In this document: in pieces, positions 49,460 to 61,532 of the stretch | Layout: each line of letters starts with the position of its first letter | How positions within the stretch are numbered: position 1 is the stretch's first letter | NCBI RefSeq assembly: GCF_002157505.1 | Contig: NZ_NFSC01000031.1 | Coordinates: 806,001-870,000 of the forward strand | Length of the DNA: 64,000 bases | Direction of reading: 5' to 3' | Origin: Arthrobacter agilis | Lineage (GTDB): Bacteria > Actinomycetota > Actinomycetes > Actinomycetales > Micrococcaceae | The notes under the pieces: model-generated | What the model saw: the letters and a program-made list of their open reading frames with translations, nothing else | The model's database searches: none | Told to the model about the DNA's origin: nothing | Program-made: the position numbers and the translations under genes

Positions 49460-49517
49460 TCCGCGGCCGCCAGAAATTTCGTTGGCCGCGTTCGAACACC
49501 GGTTCGGGGCGTGAAAC

Positions 49518-53027
<3,510 letters not shown>

Positions 53028-53224
53028 GAGGGATCCTTCCACAGACCGTCAGGCTTGTCAGCGCATTCGCCTCAGCACCGCCACCGCAGTATGCTGCGGG
53101 GATCTCAGTGCCCACCAGTGTCCGCCCGCGTGACCCCAACCAGATGGCCAGGTTAAACAACGAGAGCAGAGCAAAGCCCACCGCTATATGAAGGCTGAGG
53201 TTTAGAGGGAAGACGCAAAGACCT

Positions 53225-53253
53225 ACGTTACGGCATGCGCAGCGTAAAGTCCA
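53225..53253 (-). promoter_or_regulatory. Candidate rpoBC promoter
   Basis: On the minus strand TGGACT (53248-53253), 17 bp, TAACGT (53225-53230), fitting a TANNNT -10. It predicts a ~190-base leader. The crtI-rpoB spacer (53028-53340) holds no gene. Confidence 0.4.
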
Positions 53254-53340
53254 CTAGCCCCTCTCCCCTCCCTGCGTCAAGCCCACCGCGCCTGGTGGGG
53301 ACGACGTCCTGCCGGTAGCATCCGGCGGCCGGGGTGCGTC

Positions 53341-54963
53341 CTACCCGGCGGCGGGCTCCGGCAGCGGCCCCGTGCTGGTGTCGCCGCGCAGCCGCTTGAC
53401 GATGAGTTCCGCGCTGATGAGGCACATGGGGATGCCGATGCCGGGAACCGTGGAACTCCCCGCATAGAAGAGGTTGCCGACCTTCGCGCTGCGGTTCGAG
53501 CCGCGGAAGAACGCGCTCTGCTTCAGGATGTGCGCCGGCCCGAGCGACGTGCCGCGCCACGCATTGAGGTCGTCGGCGAAGTCCTGCGGCCCGTAGCTGC
53601 GGCGGACGACGATGCGCTCGGCGAGATCGGGGATGCCTGCCCACTCCGAGACCTGGCCGATGACGGCGTCGGCCAGGTCCTCGACCCTCGCGTCTCCCCC
53701 GCGCTCGAGCCCGCCCCGGCCGATCGTGACATCGGCCGGGATGGGCACGAGGACGAACACGTTCTCGTGGCCCTCCGGGGCTACGGACGCGTCCGTGGCG
53801 CTCGGTCGGCACACGTACAGCGACGCCGGCGAGGGCACCGAGGTCTCCTTGCCGAAGATGCGCCCGAAGTTGTCGCGCCAGTCCGTGGTGAACAGCAGGG
53901 TGTGGTGTTCGAGCTGCGGCAGGCTTCCCCGAACGCCCAGGTAGAGGAGCAGCGCACTGGGACCGGGCACGCGCTTCTGCCAGTACCCCTCCGGATACGT
54001 CTGCAGGTCCGCCGGCAGCATCGTGGTCTCGGTGTGGTGGAGGTCCGCCGCGGACACGACGATGTCGGCATCGATCGACGCCGTCGTACCGTCCGTACGG
54101 TACGTGACCGCTCGGACCGTCGCGGCCCGGCGGTCGAGCGGCGACCTGCCGGGCGTCCGGCGCTCGGTGTCGATCGAGACGACGTCGGCGTTGGTGCGGA
54201 TCTCGACGCCGGCGGCGACCGCGACCCGGCGCATCGCGTCGACGAGGGTGCTGAAGCCGCCCATCGGGTAGAGCACGCCGTCGTCGAGGTCGAGGTGGCT
54301 CATCAGGTGGTACATGCTCGGCGCGTCGAAGGGCGAGCTGCCGAGGAACACGGCCGGGTAGCCGAGGATCTGCTGGATGCGCGGATCCCGGAAGCGCTTC
54401 TCGACGAAGGACTGCAGCGGCTGGAGGAGCAGCGACCCGATCCGCGGGAGCCGCGTGAGGACGTCGGGCCGGACGAAGGGCAGGAAGGACTGGAAGGTCG
54501 AGTAGAGGAAGCGCTTCTTCGCGATCTCGTAGGCGTCCTCCGCGGAGTCGAGGTACTTCGAGAGCTGCTCGCCGGCCCCGGCCTCGAGGGATTCGAAGAG
54601 CTTGGTGACGGCCTCCCGGTCCGCGGGGACGTCGACCGTGTCCAGCCCGTCCTCGAAGACGACGCGGTAGCCGGGATCGAGCTTCACGAGGTCGAGCTGC
54701 TCTGCGGCACTCGTGCCCATCAGCCGGAAGAAGTGGTCGATCACCTCGGGCATCAGGTACCAGGACGGGCCGGTGTCGAAGCGGAAACCGCCCTGCTCCC
54801 AGGAACCGGCACGGCCGCCCACCTGTCCGCGCTTCTCCAGGAGGGTGACGCTGTGCCCTTCACGGGCCAGCAGGGCCGACGTCGCGAGCCCGCCGATCCC
54901 GCCGCCGATGACGACGACGTCCTTGGCTGCCACGCGTATCCGACCGCTCTGCTGGGGTGTCAT
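53341..54963 (-). CDS. crtI: Phytoene desaturase (CrtI family)
   Basis: FAD-dependent desaturase converting phytoene toward lycopene at the membrane, 540 residues. N-terminal dinucleotide loop VVIGGGIGGL (17-26) and the C-terminal GSSTVPGIGIPM signature are intact. ATG 54963 overlaps the crtB stop (ATGA). The same frame stays open far upstream to 56787, but that part is antisense-quality sequence over crtB and idsA and is not included. Degree of desaturation cannot be told from sequence. Confidence 0.94.
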   Translation of the reverse strand: MTPQQSGRIRVAAKDVVVIGGGIGGLATSALLAREGHSVTLLEKRGQVGGRAGSWEQGGFRFDTGPSWYLMPEVIDHFFRLMGTSAAEQLDLVKLDPGYRVVFEDGLDTVDVPADREAVTKLFESLEAGAGEQLSKYLDSAEDAYEIAKKRFLYSTFQSFLPFVRPDVLTRLPRIGSLLLQPLQSFVEKRFRDPRIQQILGYPAVFLGSSPFDAPSMYHLMSHLDLDDGVLYPMGGFSTLVDAMRRVAVAAGVEIRTNADVVSIDTERRTPGRSPLDRRAATVRAVTYRTDGTTASIDADIVVSAADLHHTETTMLPADLQTYPEGYWQKRVPGPSALLLYLGVRGSLPQLEHHTLLFTTDWRDNFGRIFGKETSVPSPASLYVCRPSATDASVAPEGHENVFVLVPIPADVTIGRGGLERGGDARVEDLADAVIGQVSEWAGIPDLAERIVVRRSYGPQDFADDLNAWRGTSLGPAHILKQSAFFRGSNRSAKVGNLFYAGSSTVPGIGIPMCLISAELIVKRLRGDTSTGPLPEPAAG

Positions 54964-55859
54964 GCCGACCTCTCCTGCGCGGCGAGTTCCGGTACCGCGC
55001 GACCGGTGAAGGCTTGCGCCATGATGCGGAGCTTGACCGGGTTGGGGACCCGGATCCTCGCCCGGAGGAGTTCGTTGGCCGGCGTCCGGCGCAGCCTCGC
55101 GGCGAGCTCGGTGAACAGTCCCTGCGCGAGGGTGACGGCGCGCCGCGGTGTCGGGGGCAGGCCCGGAAGGGATGAGGCCGAGATGCGCAGGTCCCGGTCG
55201 ATGTCGTCCAGGAGGCGGATCTTGTCCGCCTCCGTGAAGCTTCCCGGCCGCACGCCCGGGAAGTAGCTGCGGCCGAGGGTGGAGAAGTCCTCGGCGAGGT
55301 CCCGGAGGAAGTTGATCTTCTGGAAGGCGGCGCCCAGGTGCCTCGCGCCGTCGACGAGCACCGCGTCCTCCTCCGGTGTCACGGTCCGGCCGACGAGGAA
55401 GGTCCGCAGGCACATCAGTCCGACGACCTCCGCGGACCCGTAGACGTACAGGTCGAAGGACTCCTGCGTGTGCTCGCTCCGGGTGAGGTCGGCGCGCATG
55501 GAGGCGAAGAAGGGCCGGGTGAGGTCGACGCCGATGCCCGTGGCCCGAGCCGTGAGGGCGAAGGCGTGCACCACCAGGTTGGCGCTGTAGCCGGTGGTCA
55601 TGGCGGTCTCGGTGTCGCGCTCGAGGTCGTCGAGGAGCCGCCCGACCTCGGCTACCGGCAGCCCCGCCCCGGCAGCGGCGCCGTCCACGATCTCGTCGGC
55701 GACGCGGACCAGCGCGTACACCGACTCGATGGAACTGCGCGTGGTGCGGTCGAGGATGCGCGAGGCCATCCCGAAGGACGTCGAGTAGCAGCGGATGACC
55801 TCCGCGGAGGTCCGGAGCGCTGCCGCGTTGTAGCGTGCGAGCGAGTCGTCCACTCCCAC
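54960..55859 (-). CDS. crtB: Phytoene synthase (CrtB)
   Basis: Condenses two GGPP into phytoene, 299 residues, GTG start immediately after the idsA stop. Two Asp-rich motifs: DEIVD (about 75-79) and RDLAED (about 192-197). YCYxxA-type opening appears as IRCYSTSFGMASRIL. Middle gene of idsA-crtB-crtI, translationally coupled on both sides. Confidence 0.94.
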   Translation of the reverse strand: MGVDDSLARYNAAALRTSAEVIRCYSTSFGMASRILDRTTRSSIESVYALVRVADEIVDGAAAGAGLPVAEVGRLLDDLERDTETAMTTGYSANLVVHAFALTARATGIGVDLTRPFFASMRADLTRSEHTQESFDLYVYGSAEVVGLMCLRTFLVGRTVTPEEDAVLVDGARHLGAAFQKINFLRDLAEDFSTLGRSYFPGVRPGSFTEADKIRLLDDIDRDLRISASSLPGLPPTPRRAVTLAQGLFTELAARLRRTPANELLRARIRVPNPVKLRIMAQAFTGRAVPELAAQERSA

Positions 55860-56927
55860 TCAGTGCACCCTGTCCACGACGGCCGTCACCACGGGGTGGA
55901 GGGCGGACCGCAGTGCGGAGGGCACGACGTCGGAGTCGAGGTGGGTGCGGGCGCGGGCGGCGTACTCGGCGGCGAGGTCCGAGGAGTAGTCCTTGGCACC
56001 GCTGTCGACGAGGATGCGCCGGACGAAGTCGGCGTCCGCCGCCGACATCCCGGGACTGCCGACGAGGGCCGAGATGTCGTCCCATTCCGGCCGCGCGGAG
56101 ACGTAGGACAGGAGTGCGGTCCGCTTGCCCTCGCGCAGGTCGCCCCAGTTCGTCTTCCCGGTGCGCGTCTCGTTCCCGAAGACGCCGAGCAGGTCGTCGG
56201 CGATCTGGTAGGCGATGCCGGCGTCCCGCCCGAAATCGCCGAGGCGGGCGATGACCTCCTCGTCCGCACCGGCGAGGACGGCACCTGCCTGCAGCGGCCC
56301 CTCGAAGGAGTAGACGGAGGTCTTGAGCCGGGCCATGTCGACGATGGCCTCGAGGGACGGCATCGCCGGGTCCAGGGTGGTCTCGATGTCGAGGAACTCC
56401 CCCGCGGCAGACGAGAAGACGGCCTCGTCGAGGATGTCCCCGAGCCGGCGTCGAACGGCGGGGGGCGCCTCGACGCGCTCGAGCAGCCGGTAGGCGTTGG
56501 AGAGTGCCAGGTCCCCGGCGATGACCCCGGCGGAGAGGCCGACGTGGTGCGCACCCTCGGGTGACATGCCTGCCCCCTCGGCGATGGCGCGGTAGCGGCC
56601 GGAGACGTTCGGGATCCCGCGGCGGATGAAGTCGCGGTCGATCACGTCGTCGTGCACGATCAGGGCCGTATGGAGCAGCTCGAAGGCCGCTCCGACCTCG
56701 GCCGCGTTGGCGAGGTCGCGGCCACCGAGCATCTGGTAGGCGGACATCACCATGCGGGGCCGGAAACGCTTCCCACCGGCGGTGCACCGCTCGAGGGTCT
56801 CCCAGAGGGCAAGGTACCCCGGTCCGATCCTCGCGGCGCGGGCCTTGGACTCATCGAAGAACCGCTCGAGCGCACTCTCGACCTTTTCGAGCCCGGCGGG
56901 CTCGACCAGCAGAGTGTCCATGTCCAT
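55860..56927 (-). CDS. idsA: Geranylgeranyl diphosphate synthase (polyprenyl synthetase)
   Basis: Builds GGPP from IPP and DMAPP for CrtB, 355 residues from the ATG at 56927 (a second ATG lies two codons in). First Asp-rich motif HDDVID (Asp93, 94, 97), the GGKRFRPRMV substrate segment, and second motif IADDLLGVFG (about 245). The symbol crtE is equally usable. No SD is visible; TTTACTTTACC directly precedes the ATG, so leaderless or near-leaderless translation is possible. A reading from 57407 upstream overlaps idi and is rejected. Confidence 0.92.
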   Translation of the reverse strand: MDMDTLLVEPAGLEKVESALERFFDESKARAARIGPGYLALWETLERCTAGGKRFRPRMVMSAYQMLGGRDLANAAEVGAAFELLHTALIVHDDVIDRDFIRRGIPNVSGRYRAIAEGAGMSPEGAHHVGLSAGVIAGDLALSNAYRLLERVEAPPAVRRRLGDILDEAVFSSAAGEFLDIETTLDPAMPSLEAIVDMARLKTSVYSFEGPLQAGAVLAGADEEVIARLGDFGRDAGIAYQIADDLLGVFGNETRTGKTNWGDLREGKRTALLSYVSARPEWDDISALVGSPGMSAADADFVRRILVDSGAKDYSSDLAAEYAARARTHLDSDVVPSALRSALHPVVTAVVDRVH

Positions 56928-57048
56928 AGGTAAAGTAAACAACGGATACGGCGCCCTGACGACACGTGGGGTGTATACAGCCGGGCCGGCCGCCCGGGTG
57001 TGGCGAACCCCGCGTACCGTACGGACGATCAGCGAAAAGAGTGCCACG
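56928..57048. promoter_or_regulatory. Divergent idsA/idi promoter region
   Basis: 121 bp between the divergent carotenoid and idi genes. It contains a palindrome TGTATACA (56972-56979), whose TATACA could be an idi -10, and an AT-rich block GGTAAAGTAAACAAC (56929-56943) against the idsA start, which may be a -10 region or operator. No regulator gene lies beside it. CrtR-like MarR control is known for crt genes in Corynebacterium but is not shown here. Confidence 0.45.
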
Positions 57049-57624
57049 ATGGCGAGCGAAGCAGGATCCACGCAGGACGCCGAGGTCGTGGTGCTGCTCG
57101 CCGAGGACGGCACTCCCGTCGGAACGCACGAGAAGGCGACCGTCCACACGCTCGACACCCCCCTGCACCTGGCCTTCTCCACGCACGTGTTCGACGACGC
57201 CGGACGCATCCTCGTCACGCGCCGCGCCCTGGGCAAGAAGGCCTGGCCTGGAGTCTGGACCAACTCCTTCTGCGGCCACCCGGCACCGCATGAGCCGTTC
57301 GAGGACGCCGTCCATCGGCGCGCCGCCCAGGAGCTCGGACTCAGGGTCGCGGACATTCGACCCGCACTCCCGGATTTCAGGTACCGCGCCGTGGATGCCT
57401 CGGGCATCGTCGAGAACGAGATCTGCCCCGTCTACACGGCCGTCGCGGACAGCGCCGTGGCTCCGCTGCCCGCCGAGGTCATGGACTTCCAGTGGGTCGA
57501 CGCCGGCGAACTTGTGCGTGCCGTCGCAGCGACGCCGTGGGCGTTCAGCCCCTGGCTCACCCTGCAGCTCCCCCTGCTCTACCCGCAGGGCGCCGACGGC
57601 CCCGGCCCCCGCGACCTTTCCTGA
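57049..57624 (+). CDS. idi: Isopentenyl-diphosphate delta-isomerase, type I
   Basis: Interconverts IPP and DMAPP, supplying IdsA. 191 residues from the ATG at 57049; longer upstream readings overlap idsA. Nudix-like fold with catalytic Cys75 (SFCGHP), metal-site histidines in the HLAFSTHVF segment (40-48), and Glu122/Glu124 in VENEICPVY. Divergent from idsA. Confidence 0.95.
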   Translation: MASEAGSTQDAEVVVLLAEDGTPVGTHEKATVHTLDTPLHLAFSTHVFDDAGRILVTRRALGKKAWPGVWTNSFCGHPAPHEPFEDAVHRRAAQELGLRVADIRPALPDFRYRAVDASGIVENEICPVYTAVADSAVAPLPAEVMDFQWVDAGELVRAVAATPWAFSPWLTLQLPLLYPQGADGPGPRDLS

Positions 57625-57710
57625 CGGCGCCGTCCTGCTGCCGCGGAAGCGCCACCAAAAAGTCCTAGTCTGGTAGCGGCACTATTTCAACGATGAAAGA
57701 GAGTTCTGCC

Positions 57711-58910
57711 ATGGCGACACCCACGCCATCCCCCGACGACGTCGTTCTCGTCGGCGGCGCCCGCACCCCGACCGGACGCCTCAATGGACAGCTCGCGTCC
57801 TTCACCGCCGTCGAACTCGGTGCATTCGCCATCACGGGGGCACTGGAACGCGCGGGCGTCGACCCCTCGACCGTGGACGCCGTCATCATGGGTCACGTGG
57901 TCCAGGCCGGCTGCGGCCAGAACCCGGCCCGACAGTCGGCCGTGAAGGCGGGCATCCCCTGGAACGTCCCGGCCGTCACCGTCAACAAGGTCTGCCTCTC
58001 GGGCCTCACCGCCGTGATCGACGCCGCCCGCCTGATCCGCGGCGGCGAGGCGCGCGTCGTCGTCGCCGGCGGCCAGGAGTCGATGACCCGCGGACCGCAC
58101 CTGTTGCCGGGCTCCCGCCAGGGCTGGACCTACGGGTCCATCCCTGCCGTCGATTCGGTGGCGCACGACGGTCTGACGGACGCCTTCGACGGCGAGTCGA
58201 TGGGAGCGTCGACGGAGCGCGGGAACGTGCGCCTCGAGATCGACCGCACGGCCCAGGACGCGGTCGCGGCGGCGTCCCATCAGCGGGCGGCCGCCGCGAC
58301 GGACAGCGGCGTGCTGATCGAGGAGATCGTCCCGGTCCGGGTGCCGCAGCGCAAGGGCGACGACGTCGTCCTCACCAGCGACGAGGGCATCCGGCCGACC
58401 ACGACCGTCGAGTCACTCGCGAAGCTGCGGCCGGCCTTCAACCCGGACGGCGCGATCACGGCGGGCAACTCCTCGCCCCTGTCCGACGGCGCCGCCGCGC
58501 TCGTCGTCACCACGCGCTCCTACGCCGAGGAGTCCGGACTGGCGGTGCTGGCCGTCGTCGGGCGGCCGGGCCAGGTCGCGGGACCCGACAACACACTCCA
58601 CTCCCAGCCGTCCGAGGCCATCAAGCAGGCCCTCGGGCGGGCCGGCTGGACGGCCGAAGACCTCGACTTCATCGAGATCAACGAGGCGTTCGGGTCCGTG
58701 GCCGTCCAGTCCCTCAAGGACCTCGACTACCCCCTGGAGAAGTGCAACATCCACGGTGGGGCGATCGCCCTCGGCCACGCCATCGGTGCGTCCGGCGCAC
58801 GCCTCGCCCTCCATGCCGCGATGGAGCTGGCACGCCGGGGAACCGGGAAGTCCGCCGTGAGCCTCTGCGGAGGCGGCGGCCAGGGTGAAGCCCTTCTCCT
58901 CTGGCGCTGA
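57711..58910 (+). CDS. Acetyl-CoA C-acetyltransferase (thiolase)
   Basis: 399 residues from the ATG at 57711 (a purine-rich SD, GAAAGAG, precedes it; an ATG at 57693 lacks an SD). Catalytic Cys95 in NKVCLSGL, the GHAIGASGAR histidine motif near 355, and the CGGGGQG cysteine near 382. Biosynthetic (acetoacetyl-CoA-forming) thiolase type. It may serve fatty-acid, polyhydroxyalkanoate or general metabolism. No other mevalonate genes are nearby, so a role in isoprenoid supply is not supported. Confidence 0.93.
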   Translation: MATPTPSPDDVVLVGGARTPTGRLNGQLASFTAVELGAFAITGALERAGVDPSTVDAVIMGHVVQAGCGQNPARQSAVKAGIPWNVPAVTVNKVCLSGLTAVIDAARLIRGGEARVVVAGGQESMTRGPHLLPGSRQGWTYGSIPAVDSVAHDGLTDAFDGESMGASTERGNVRLEIDRTAQDAVAAASHQRAAAATDSGVLIEEIVPVRVPQRKGDDVVLTSDEGIRPTTTVESLAKLRPAFNPDGAITAGNSSPLSDGAAALVVTTRSYAEESGLAVLAVVGRPGQVAGPDNTLHSQPSEAIKQALGRAGWTAEDLDFIEINEAFGSVAVQSLKDLDYPLEKCNIHGGAIALGHAIGASGARLALHAAMELARRGTGKSAVSLCGGGGQGEALLLWR

Positions 58911-58940
58911 CCGGCTCCGGCCCGGAACACGAAAGAAGCC

Positions 58941-58990
58941 AGTACACGAAAGAGCCCCGCTTCGCGAGAAGCGGGGCTCTTTCGTGTACT
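58941..58990. terminator. Bidirectional terminator between thiolase gene and rplL
   Basis: Perfect 23-bp stem (58941-58963 with 58968-58990) with a GCGA loop. It lies 31 bp after the thiolase stop and 44 bp after the rplL stop, serving both convergent units. No long U-runs on either side. Confidence 0.85.
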
Positions 58991-59033
58991 GCAAGCGGCA
59001 CCGGCCTTCGCCGGGCTGCGGGTGCAGCGGGTG

Positions 59034-59414
59034 TTACTTGAGGGTGACGGTGGCGCCGGCGGCCTCGAGGGCCTCCTTGGCCTTGTCTGCGGCTTCCTTG
59101 GTGACGCCCTCGAGGACGGCCTTGGGGGCGCTGTCGACAACGTCCTTGGCTTCCTTCAGGCCCAGCGAGGTGAGGGCGCGAACTTCCTTGATCACTGCGA
59201 TCTTCTTGTCGCCAGCAGCCTCGAGGACGACGTCGAACGCAGTCTGCTCCTCTTCGGCGGCTTCGCCGGCTCCGCCACCGGCGGGGCCTGCAACTGCAAC
59301 TGCAGCAGCGGTGACATCGAAGGTCTCCTCGAACAGCTTTACGAAGTCCGAGAGTTCAATGATGGACAGTTCCTTGAAAGCTTCAATGAGCTCTTCGTTG
59401 GTGAGCTTCGCCAT
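59034..59414 (-). CDS. rplL: 50S ribosomal protein L7/L12
   Basis: 126 residues from the ATG at 59414 with GGAAGGA upstream. N-terminal dimerisation domain, Ala/Gly hinge (about 35-50) and C-terminal factor-recruiting domain ([20 protein letters not shown]). Stalk protein; 57 bp behind rplJ. Confidence 0.98.
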   Translation of the reverse strand: MAKLTNEELIEAFKELSIIELSDFVKLFEETFDVTAAAVAVAGPAGGGAGEAAEEEQTAFDVVLEAAGDKKIAVIKEVRALTSLGLKEAKDVVDSAPKAVLEGVTKEAADKAKEALEAAGATVTLK

Positions 59415-59471
59415 GGGAGGCGTCCTTCCTTTAGTGGTGCACTGCACCGGAGTGTGTGGATCGAAGCGAAA

Positions 59472-60071
59472 CTAGTTCGCTTCGGTTGCTGCGGCTTCCT
59501 CGGCGGGAGCCTCCGCGGCAGCTTCTGCAGGAGCAGCGGCTTCCTCGGCAGCAGGAGCGTCAGCGTCGGCTGCAGGTGCAGCGCCGCTTTCCTCCTCGAG
59601 CTTGATGCGCAGTGCATCGACGGTGCGGGCCAGGGCGGACATCGGTGCCTTGAGGACACCTGCCACCCGGGCGAGCTGGAGTTCGCGCGACTCGAGGGCT
59701 GCCAGGGCAACGACCTCGGATGCGTCGAGGGCCTTGCCCTCGAAGATTCCAGTCTTGATGACGAGCTTCGGGTTGGCTTTCGCGAAATCCGTGAGGCTCT
59801 TGGCCGCAGCAACGGCGTCACCCTTGATGAAGGCGATCGCGGTGGGTCCGGACAGCTGGCCATCGAACGCGTCGATGCCGGCTTCCTTTGCCGCAATGCC
59901 GGTCAAGGTGTTCTTGACGACGGAGAACTTGGTGTCCGCGCCAAGGGCACGGCGCAGTTCCTTGAGCTGAGCAACAGTGAGCCCGCGGTATTCGGTCAGG
60001 ACAGCCGCAGTGGAGTCCTTGAAATCGGTGGTGATCTCGTCCACTGCAGAAACCTTTGTTGGCGTTGCCAT
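59472..60071 (-). CDS. rplJ: 50S ribosomal protein L10
   Basis: 199 residues from the ATG at 60071, behind AAGGAGG; a longer reading from 60188 has no homology and spans the leader hairpin. Stalk base that binds L7/L12 dimers through its C-terminal helix (about 140-172). The last ~28 residues form an Ala/Glu tail. Regulation by a leader attenuator is suggested by the U-tailed hairpin at 60112. Confidence 0.97.
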   Translation of the reverse strand: MATPTKVSAVDEITTDFKDSTAAVLTEYRGLTVAQLKELRRALGADTKFSVVKNTLTGIAAKEAGIDAFDGQLSGPTAIAFIKGDAVAAAKSLTDFAKANPKLVIKTGIFEGKALDASEVVALAALESRELQLARVAGVLKAPMSALARTVDALRIKLEEESGAAPAADADAPAAEEAAAPAEAAAEAPAEEAAATEAN

Positions 60072-60111
60072 AACCCTCCTTCCGGGGAATATGCGCCGGC
60101 TTTCCAGCTCC

Positions 60112-60143
60112 AATAAAAAACGCCCCGCGCAGATGCACGGGGC
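60112..60143 (-). promoter_or_regulatory. Attenuator-like terminator in the rplJ leader
   Basis: 9-bp GC-rich stem (60122-60130 with 60135-60143), ATCT loop on the minus strand, then an immediate GTTTTTTATT tract. It lies 41 bases upstream of the rplJ ATG and downstream of a candidate promoter, the position expected for L10-leader attenuation. An antiterminator partner was not worked out. Confidence 0.7.
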
Positions 60144-60300
60144 TTTACTCGACACGGGCACAGGCCGGTGGAGAGGAGCTTCGTTCACCTGCGTAGGCCG
60201 TCCCTCACGGGAACTTTCGGATCCTGTTCCTTTTCCCGGACCGCGCAGGAGTGCGCTGCAGGAAGTGGAGGTGGATCGACCGACGGTCTTTGGTAGTTAA

Positions 60301-60329
60301 AGCCTACGTGACGCGTCGGGTTCGGCCAA
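60301..60329 (-). promoter_or_regulatory. Candidate rplJL promoter
   Basis: On the minus strand TTGGCC (60324-60329), 17 bp, TAGGCT (60301-60306), just after the GNAT gene stop. Predicted leader about 225 bases, containing the attenuator. Confidence 0.45.
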
Positions 60330-60336
60330 ATCCACG

Positions 60337-61428
60337 CTAGCCGAGGATCTTCTGCCATCCGGCCGTGCGGCCCGACGGACGGAAGCCGAGCGCTCCGTTC
60401 ACGTCGAGCATGTGCGAGTTCTCCTCGGCGTTCCACGTGTAGATCCGCTGTGCCGTCGGCCATTCATCGAGCACCCGCCGCAGGTTCGCCGCCTTGAGCC
60501 ACAGGCCCAGCCTGTGACCGCGGTGCCCATCGAGCACCAGGGTGTCCTCCTGGTACACCACGGCGGGCTTCGACTCCGACCGGTCGAGGATGGTGTGCCC
60601 GACCAGCTGCCCGCTCGCCACGTGGCGGACGGCGCAGACCAGGCTCGAGGCGCCGGCCGTCCGGGACCGGTCCTCCTCCCGCCGGATGCGGTCTGCGTCC
60701 CATGCCTCCTCCTCCTGGGCGAAGCCGCCGAGCGGCGGATCGGTGCTCATTCTCCGGCGCAGGAGCGAATAGTCGTTGATGAGGTCCTCCGGGCAGCGGT
60801 CGGTCCAGCCCACGAGCTCGTAGTCCCCGGACCCCACGGCGCGCGCCTCGCGCTCCAGCCGCGCGATGCCGTCCCGCCCGTCCTCCACGTCGGCGAGGTG
60901 GAGGACGCTCTGCCGATCCACCTGCACCAGCTCGAAACCCGAACGCACGGCAAGGATGGCTGACGGGTCGGACGCCGGGAACGAGCCGGCACCGGAGGCC
61001 GGTACGAGGACCGGGCCCGCCGGCGGCGCGTCGTCGACGCGCGCGTCGCTCCACGCCATGAGGATGGAGCGGCCCCGGTCCGCGATCTCCTGCTCGGCGA
61101 AGGCGAGGAGCGCTGTGGCGATCCCCTGCCTCCGGTGGGATGGCAGGACCTCGATCTGCACGACGGCGCTCCGCAGGTTGTCCCGGGGCGGGATACCGAT
61201 GCCTACGTTCGCGACGATGCGTCCGCGATCCCTTGCAACGCCCAGGACGAAACCACGGTCCGCCGTCGGCTGGTCCCGGGCGAGCCGCTCCGCCGGATCC
61301 ATGCCGTGGTCGTCGTGGCCCCAGATCGCATGCTCGACGGCGTCCGTCACGCGGGCGCTCTGTACGAAGTCGTTCCCCTCGGACTCGGCGAGGGTTGCGG
61401 GGACGCGGAGCAGGCTGATCGCCGTCAT
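60337..61428 (-). CDS. Tandem GNAT acetyltransferase-like protein
   Basis: 363 residues with two GNAT-like halves. The first (about 10-170) has an acetyl-CoA loop LPSHRRQGIATALL (about 94-107). The second (about 195-363) has LDGHRGHRLGLWLKAANL (about 298-315) followed by YTWNAEENSHMLDVNGALGF. The double arrangement resembles mycothiol synthase MshD and antibiotic acetyltransferases, but the pieces are not close enough to assign a substrate. It sits alone between rplA and rplJ on the same strand; the terminator after rplA suggests separate transcription. Confidence 0.8.
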   Translation of the reverse strand: MTAISLLRVPATLAESEGNDFVQSARVTDAVEHAIWGHDDHGMDPAERLARDQPTADRGFVLGVARDRGRIVANVGIGIPPRDNLRSAVVQIEVLPSHRRQGIATALLAFAEQEIADRGRSILMAWSDARVDDAPPAGPVLVPASGAGSFPASDPSAILAVRSGFELVQVDRQSVLHLADVEDGRDGIARLEREARAVGSGDYELVGWTDRCPEDLINDYSLLRRRMSTDPPLGGFAQEEEAWDADRIRREEDRSRTAGASSLVCAVRHVASGQLVGHTILDRSESKPAVVYQEDTLVLDGHRGHRLGLWLKAANLRRVLDEWPTAQRIYTWNAEENSHMLDVNGALGFRPSGRTAGWQKILG

Positions 61429-61485
61429 GCGCCGAGCATAGCCCTGCCGGTCGGGACCCCGGTCCGGACAGCTGGACGCTTAAAC

Positions 61486-61521
61486 GCAGAAGCCCCGCGG
61501 CTCGCGCCGCGGGGCTTCTGC
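61486..61521 (-). terminator. Terminator behind rplA
   Basis: Perfect 15-bp stem (61486-61500 with 61507-61521), six-base loop, then GTTTAA on the minus strand. Begins 12 bp after the rplA stop. Confidence 0.8.
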
Positions 61522-61532
61522 AGGGATCCGCC

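Noticed and set aside
45498-49514. Very long plus-strand open frame (over 1300 codons) opposite rpoC
   Set aside because: It mirrors rpoC on the other strand; high-GC codon bias leaves antisense frames open. Product has no recognisable domain and no SD.
53028-53340. Searched for a tRNA or small RNA gene before rpoB
   Set aside because: No cloverleaf or conserved tRNA arms could be folded by eye; only a promoter-like pair was found.
54964-56787. Upstream continuation of the crtI frame suggesting a 1148-residue fusion protein
   Set aside because: The extra ~600 residues are Arg/Pro-rich and out of frame over crtB and idsA. True crtI starts at 54963 with an ATGA overlap.
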